This document shows, piece after piece, positions 9,080-12,317 of a DNA stretch of 12,317 nucleotides; position 1 is the stretch's first letter, and each line of letters begins with the position of its first letter. The notes beneath the pieces were generated by a model, which did not search any database, was not told where the DNA came from, and saw nothing but the letters and a program-made list of their open reading frames with translations. The position numbers and the translations under genes are program-made. Origin of the DNA: Gryganskiella cystojenkinii (Eukaryota; Mortierellomycota; Mortierellomycetes; Mortierellales; Mortierellaceae); the NCBI GenBank assembly GCA_015852425.1, contig JAAAIG010000738.1, positions 1-12,317 on the forward strand, in the 5' to 3' direction.

Positions 9080-11380
9080 ATGTACAAACCACGGAATACA
9101 AGCGTTCAGGAAGAATTCTGTATAGATGCTCTCTACGACAACAAAGTAGACTCTCATGAGCAAGAAACCGCTTCCGATTCCACTTCAGCAAACGATGACA
9201 GCTCTTCTGCGGCTGTTCAACCCTTCCATCTCTCCCACACAGCCATGTCCCAGGCCCTGAACGTCCCTGAGATTACATATCTGGTCCGTCAAGAACTTCG
9301 AGGTTTCGATCTCAAAAACTGTGTCCAGGTTCATTCCAGTTGGTGGGAATGTTTTGCGCCTTATCTCTGGGAAAAGATCTTTATCGACTCGGATCCTGAC
9401 CAGGGCGATCAGACTGTCATCTTTCGAAATGGATTGGCAGCCCAGTCCCTCTCGCTTTCCATGTATGACCGAGATGTACTTCAGGCCATGGAAGCCGACA
9501 ACCAAAGCGAAATCATGGATCAAGGAAACAACAAGGATAGAAAGGACCTTACCGATCAGTCGAACAACAAGGGTGTGATCGCATATGTGGCCGATCGTTG
9601 CCGAAATATCACATCGCTCAACCTCAAATTGTTCTCACCCTTGGTCCTCGTCAAGTCTAAGAGGACCAACATCGATCACGTCAATCGAGGACACGAACAG
9701 GAAAAGGATGGCGAAGGCGAGGAGGAATCCTTTGAAACGCCAGTCTTGGATGCCCTGTTCAGGAAATTGCCGAATGTTGTGGAACTGTCACTCTCGTTCG
9801 CCAACGAGGATTTGGACCCAGTCTTGATCCGCTCTGTCCGTCACCTGCCCAAGCTCCAGACCCTGAAGTTATTTGGCGGCTTGCGTGGTAATGCTTTTTA
9901 CATGGTGAAGAAGAATCGTAAATGCGAATGGCCCCGACTAGTCGAGATCCTGGCAAACTCTTGCCCCCAGATCGAGAATCTCACTGTCGGCTGGGAGTCA
10001 CCATCATCATCAACGCCTTCTTCTACAACATCAACGCCTCAAAAAGAACAACAACAGGGACATCAGCTCTTAAAACTTCGATCCTTCCATTTCTGTTATG
10101 CTCAAATTCAAAATGACCATCATCTCGACCCACTCTTCCAGTCCAGTCCCAATCTCCGCCTCTTCTCTATGGATATGATCTTGGACCCGAAACAAGCCCT
10201 GGACCGCCAGTTAACTAAAATGGTCAAGCTCTGCCCCCGACTCGCGTCATTCAAGTTCCTTCGCCCAGTTCAGCCATCTTATGAAGATGTCTTTAATTTC
10301 CAGTTCCTGCACTCATTACCCGAGAACGCAACCCTTTCCGAGATCGTAATCTCTGCCCGAGGTCAGAATACTCAGATCTTTTGGGATCCAGTCCAAGTAA
10401 CAGCGTATCAGGCAACAATCCTCGAAAATATGACGCCGATATTTTCTCGAGAGGCCGGGGCGCTGTTCCTGGATGTCTTAACCTTACCCTTGATCTTGAC
10501 GAGTTTGACCCTTCTGGACATGCAAAACATGTCGTTGATCTGGACCGCTCTCCAGGTCTTCCCTCGACTCGAGCGATTGACCCTGAGTGGTCATTTGGAG
10601 AGAAGTCGATGGCTCGATTACGCCACAGCGGATATGGATTCAGAGGTCGCGATCGAGTTGGCACTCTCAGACATGCAACTCCAGGAGCTCGAGTCGACCA
10701 AGATCCTGGCCTGTGCGGATACACTCCAGTACCTGAACCTGTCTGAGTTTGAGTTTGGACACGGACAGTCATTTGCTACATTCTTCAAGGTTGTTGTTCA
10801 GAGGCTTAAGCGACTCAAGCACCTGCATTTGCATGCCAATCATCTCCAAAAGGCCTACCTCGAGAACACTTGGACGTATGAACCGGAAGAGGGCGAGATC
10901 CTTCAGCATCAGAGCCCGCATCCAGAAGAATCCATCGATTACGACAGCAACGCTTTCAATCCCTCGGAGAATTTCCCTCAAGGATCCACTTCTACCGACG
11001 GTATTGCCGGACAAGGAGTAGGTGAGGGCGACGACAACGGCGTTGACAGCGTTGGTAATGTTGCTCCATCCTCACCCGATATCGACAACAACAACCCATT
11101 CAGTTACCTCCCCGAGAACTACGGTCAAATCTCGCTGGACAAGGTTTTTGTCCATTTCGAGGCTGTCGAATTCCTATACCTTCAAGGCCACCATTCTAAT
11201 ACCCGCCTAACGAACCATAACGTCAGCGCCCTGGTCCGAGCCATGCCCAAGCTCCGAGTGCTGGCTTACGATCACAGGATGGATAACACTCCTCCAGGGC
11301 TAATCAAGTCCAAGAAGGATTTTGCGACATTGACTTTCATGCGGATGGAAAGCGTTAATAGCTTTAGGGGAGTTCTGTGA
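9080..11380 (+). CDS. F-box and leucine-rich-repeat protein
   Basis: One uninterrupted exon encodes 766 aa from ATG 9080 to TGA 11378-11380. Residues 57-101 form an F-box-like motif (LNVPEI...DLKNCVQV...W...LWEKI). This is the segment that in known proteins binds Skp1 and links a substrate to a cullin-1 ubiquitin ligase. From about 170 to 745, irregular leucine-rich repeats recur (ITSLNLKL, VVELSLSF, LQTLKLFG, IENLTVGW, LERLTLSG, LQYLNLSE, LKHLHLHA, VEFLYLQG), probably the substrate-binding surface. Two low-complexity inserts interrupt them: a Ser/Thr/Gln stretch at about 307-330 and an acidic Glu/Asp/Asn/Gly stretch at about 597-679. The start is uncertain. ATG 9245 has a better context and lies directly before the F-box (711 aa), while ATG 9080 adds a Ser-rich leader in the same open frame. 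The substrate cannot be predicted. Confidence 0.88.
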   Translation: MYKPRNTSVQEEFCIDALYDNKVDSHEQETASDSTSANDDSSSAAVQPFHLSHTAMSQALNVPEITYLVRQELRGFDLKNCVQVHSSWWECFAPYLWEKIFIDSDPDQGDQTVIFRNGLAAQSLSLSMYDRDVLQAMEADNQSEIMDQGNNKDRKDLTDQSNNKGVIAYVADRCRNITSLNLKLFSPLVLVKSKRTNIDHVNRGHEQEKDGEGEEESFETPVLDALFRKLPNVVELSLSFANEDLDPVLIRSVRHLPKLQTLKLFGGLRGNAFYMVKKNRKCEWPRLVEILANSCPQIENLTVGWESPSSSTPSSTTSTPQKEQQQGHQLLKLRSFHFCYAQIQNDHHLDPLFQSSPNLRLFSMDMILDPKQALDRQLTKMVKLCPRLASFKFLRPVQPSYEDVFNFQFLHSLPENATLSEIVISARGQNTQIFWDPVQVTAYQATILENMTPIFSREAGALFLDVLTLPLILTSLTLLDMQNMSLIWTALQVFPRLERLTLSGHLERSRWLDYATADMDSEVAIELALSDMQLQELESTKILACADTLQYLNLSEFEFGHGQSFATFFKVVVQRLKRLKHLHLHANHLQKAYLENTWTYEPEEGEILQHQSPHPEESIDYDSNAFNPSENFPQGSTSTDGIAGQGVGEGDDNGVDSVGNVAPSSPDIDNNNPFSYLPENYGQISLDKVFVHFEAVEFLYLQGHHSNTRLTNHNVSALVRAMPKLRVLAYDHRMDNTPPGLIKSKKDFATLTFMRMESVNSFRGVL

Positions 11381-11502
11381 GGGTCAAAGAAAAAAAGACT
11401 CAAAGGAGCCACATAAAAACACACGCAAAGAACATTGACAAAAAAGTGAGCAAATGGTTCGGTATATTTATTATGGATATAGATATGAGAGTTGAATATT
11501 TT
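11381..11502. other. Short convergent intergenic spacer
   Basis: Only 122 bp separate the stop codons of two convergent genes, so their 3' untranslated regions probably overlap. The spacer is A-rich on the plus strand. Confidence 0.6.
11467..11472 (-). promoter_or_regulatory. AATAAA polyadenylation signal for the transporter-like gene
   Basis: A perfect AATAAA on the minus strand lies about 30 bp after the stop codon of the membrane-protein gene that ends at 11503, a usual position for a fungal 3'-end signal. Confidence 0.4.
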
Positions 11503-12222
11503 TTAGGCTTTGACGTCAGAAGTCTCGGCGAGCTGATTTTGCTGGTGCCCAGTCTTGACCTCTTGGAACTCATTCTTATACGATGCGTCCTCGTCTACGT
11601 CCTCATCACGGATCTCCACATCATTGATAATATCTGGGTTCAGAGCAAACGATCCCTTGGGGATAAACGTGGCTGCAATCAAGACCACGCAGACGACGCT
11701 GTACATCACTCCAGCAACATTCACCAACGCCGGTCGGATATCTCCCTTGTTGTTCGCAGCATCGATCACATGTCCGAGAACTGTACCCAGGACCGCGTAA
11801 AGAACGATATACGTCACATACAAGAACGCCATGACTGCACCCAAAGGCGAGACCTTATCATCTGGTCGCTCGAGCCGAGCCAGAGCCGACTGGATGTAAG
11901 CCGCCAGCGAGACATCACCAGCCGCCCAACCGAAGGACACTGGGATCCAGATCGCAGCAAGGGTCCAGGCAAATTGAAGGGCCTTGGCCGGGTCCGGGTA
12001 CGAAAAGGGCAAAACCCAGACCAACAAGAGACCCAATGCGTCCAATCTCAACCAGGGCAAGGGGGTTTTAACTTTGGTGGCAAAGAACAAAACAAAAAGT
12101 GCTCCGAGTAACTCTCCAAAATTGGATCCACCGACCATGATCTGGGCATAGGCCGGTTGCTTCAGGATGCGCTTTGCGAATGCGGGAGAAAGGGCAGACT
12201 CGAGATAACGATGAGTGAAAAG
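11503..12222 (-). CDS. Major-facilitator-like membrane transporter, last exon (partial)
   Basis: The final exon opens at 12222, directly after an ATAATAG acceptor, and encodes 239 residues to a stop at 11503-11505. An internal ATG at 12138 is probably not the start, because coding continues upstream in frame to the acceptor with convincing sequence (YLESALSPAFAKR, PAYAQIMVGGSNFGELL). About five hydrophobic segments follow: FGELLGALFVLFF; LDALGLLLVWVLPF; LQFAWTLAAIWIPVSFGWAAG; LGAVMAFLYVTYIVLYAVLG; VNVAGVMYSVVCVVLIAATFIP. The protein ends in an acidic, hydrophilic cytoplasmic tail of about 45 residues. The layout and the GWAAGDVSLAAYIQ and FIPKGSFALNP stretches resemble a fungal major-facilitator-type family that I recall only as uncharacterised. 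The substrate is unknown. The N-terminal half lies beyond the window. Confidence 0.75.
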   Translation of the reverse strand, partial: LFTHRYLESALSPAFAKRILKQPAYAQIMVGGSNFGELLGALFVLFFATKVKTPLPWLRLDALGLLLVWVLPFSYPDPAKALQFAWTLAAIWIPVSFGWAAGDVSLAAYIQSALARLERPDDKVSPLGAVMAFLYVTYIVLYAVLGTVLGHVIDAANNKGDIRPALVNVAGVMYSVVCVVLIAATFIPKGSFALNPDIINDVEIRDEDVDEDASYKNEFQEVKTGHQQNQLAETSDVKA

Positions 12223-12317
12223 CTATTATGCCGTAGCAAAATATGAAAAGAAAGCAAGGTCAGTACTCGTGCACTTGTTTCTTAATGATCGTATTCAAGA
12301 ATAAATATCCAAAAAAA
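12223..12317 (-). other. Intron of the transporter-like gene, running off the right edge
   Basis: The acceptor TAG ends at 12223. A canonical TACTGAC branch point lies at 12259-12265, followed by a pyrimidine-rich stretch. No good GT donor is visible before the edge, so the preceding exon lies outside the window. Confidence 0.65.

Noticed and set aside
11377..12111. 244-codon plus-strand frame after the F-box gene
   Set aside because: It is the antisense shadow of the transporter exon. Its peptide is charged and patternless, while the minus frame shows regular membrane helices.

Overview
The window looks like nuclear DNA of a filamentous fungus, most likely an early-diverging one of the Mortierella type. 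The reasons are short GT-AG introns (108 and 113 nt) with CTAAC/CTGAC-like branch points, pyrimidine-rich promoters, moderate GC, and a large F-box/leucine-rich-repeat protein of a style expanded in Mortierellaceae. The lineage is inferred from gene style, not from a marker gene.

Layout from left to right. (1) Positions 1-2474, minus strand: the first 751 codons of a seven-transmembrane, GPCR-like protein in three exons, with a long Ser/Pro-rich tail that runs off the left edge. (2) Positions 2475-6265: about 3.8 kb without a convincing gene. It holds a TG/poly-G tract, one tentative membrane-protein exon (3108-3490, minus), scattered splice-like signals, a hairpin and a 10-bp palindrome. (3) Positions 6266-7756, minus: a secreted glycoside hydrolase family 47 (class I alpha-mannosidase-like) gene. 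Its reading frame is broken three times, each by an apparent single-base loss in a short A/T run, and several family active-site residues are replaced. (4) Positions 7757-9079: an intergenic region with a degenerate 16-18 bp tandem repeat and a CT-rich promoter stretch. (5) Positions 9080-11380, plus: an intact F-box/LRR protein of about 766 aa. (6) Positions 11503-12222, minus: the last exon of a multi-pass membrane protein of major-facilitator type, convergent with the F-box gene. Its earlier exons lie beyond the right edge.

The genes do not form an evident pathway or cluster. They look like independent chromosomal genes: a receptor-like protein, a secreted glycosidase relic, an SCF-type adaptor and a transporter. 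I saw no clear mobile element, CRISPR array, tRNA or rRNA. The most notable observations are the triple-frameshifted GH47 gene with altered catalytic residues and the spliced seven-helix protein.
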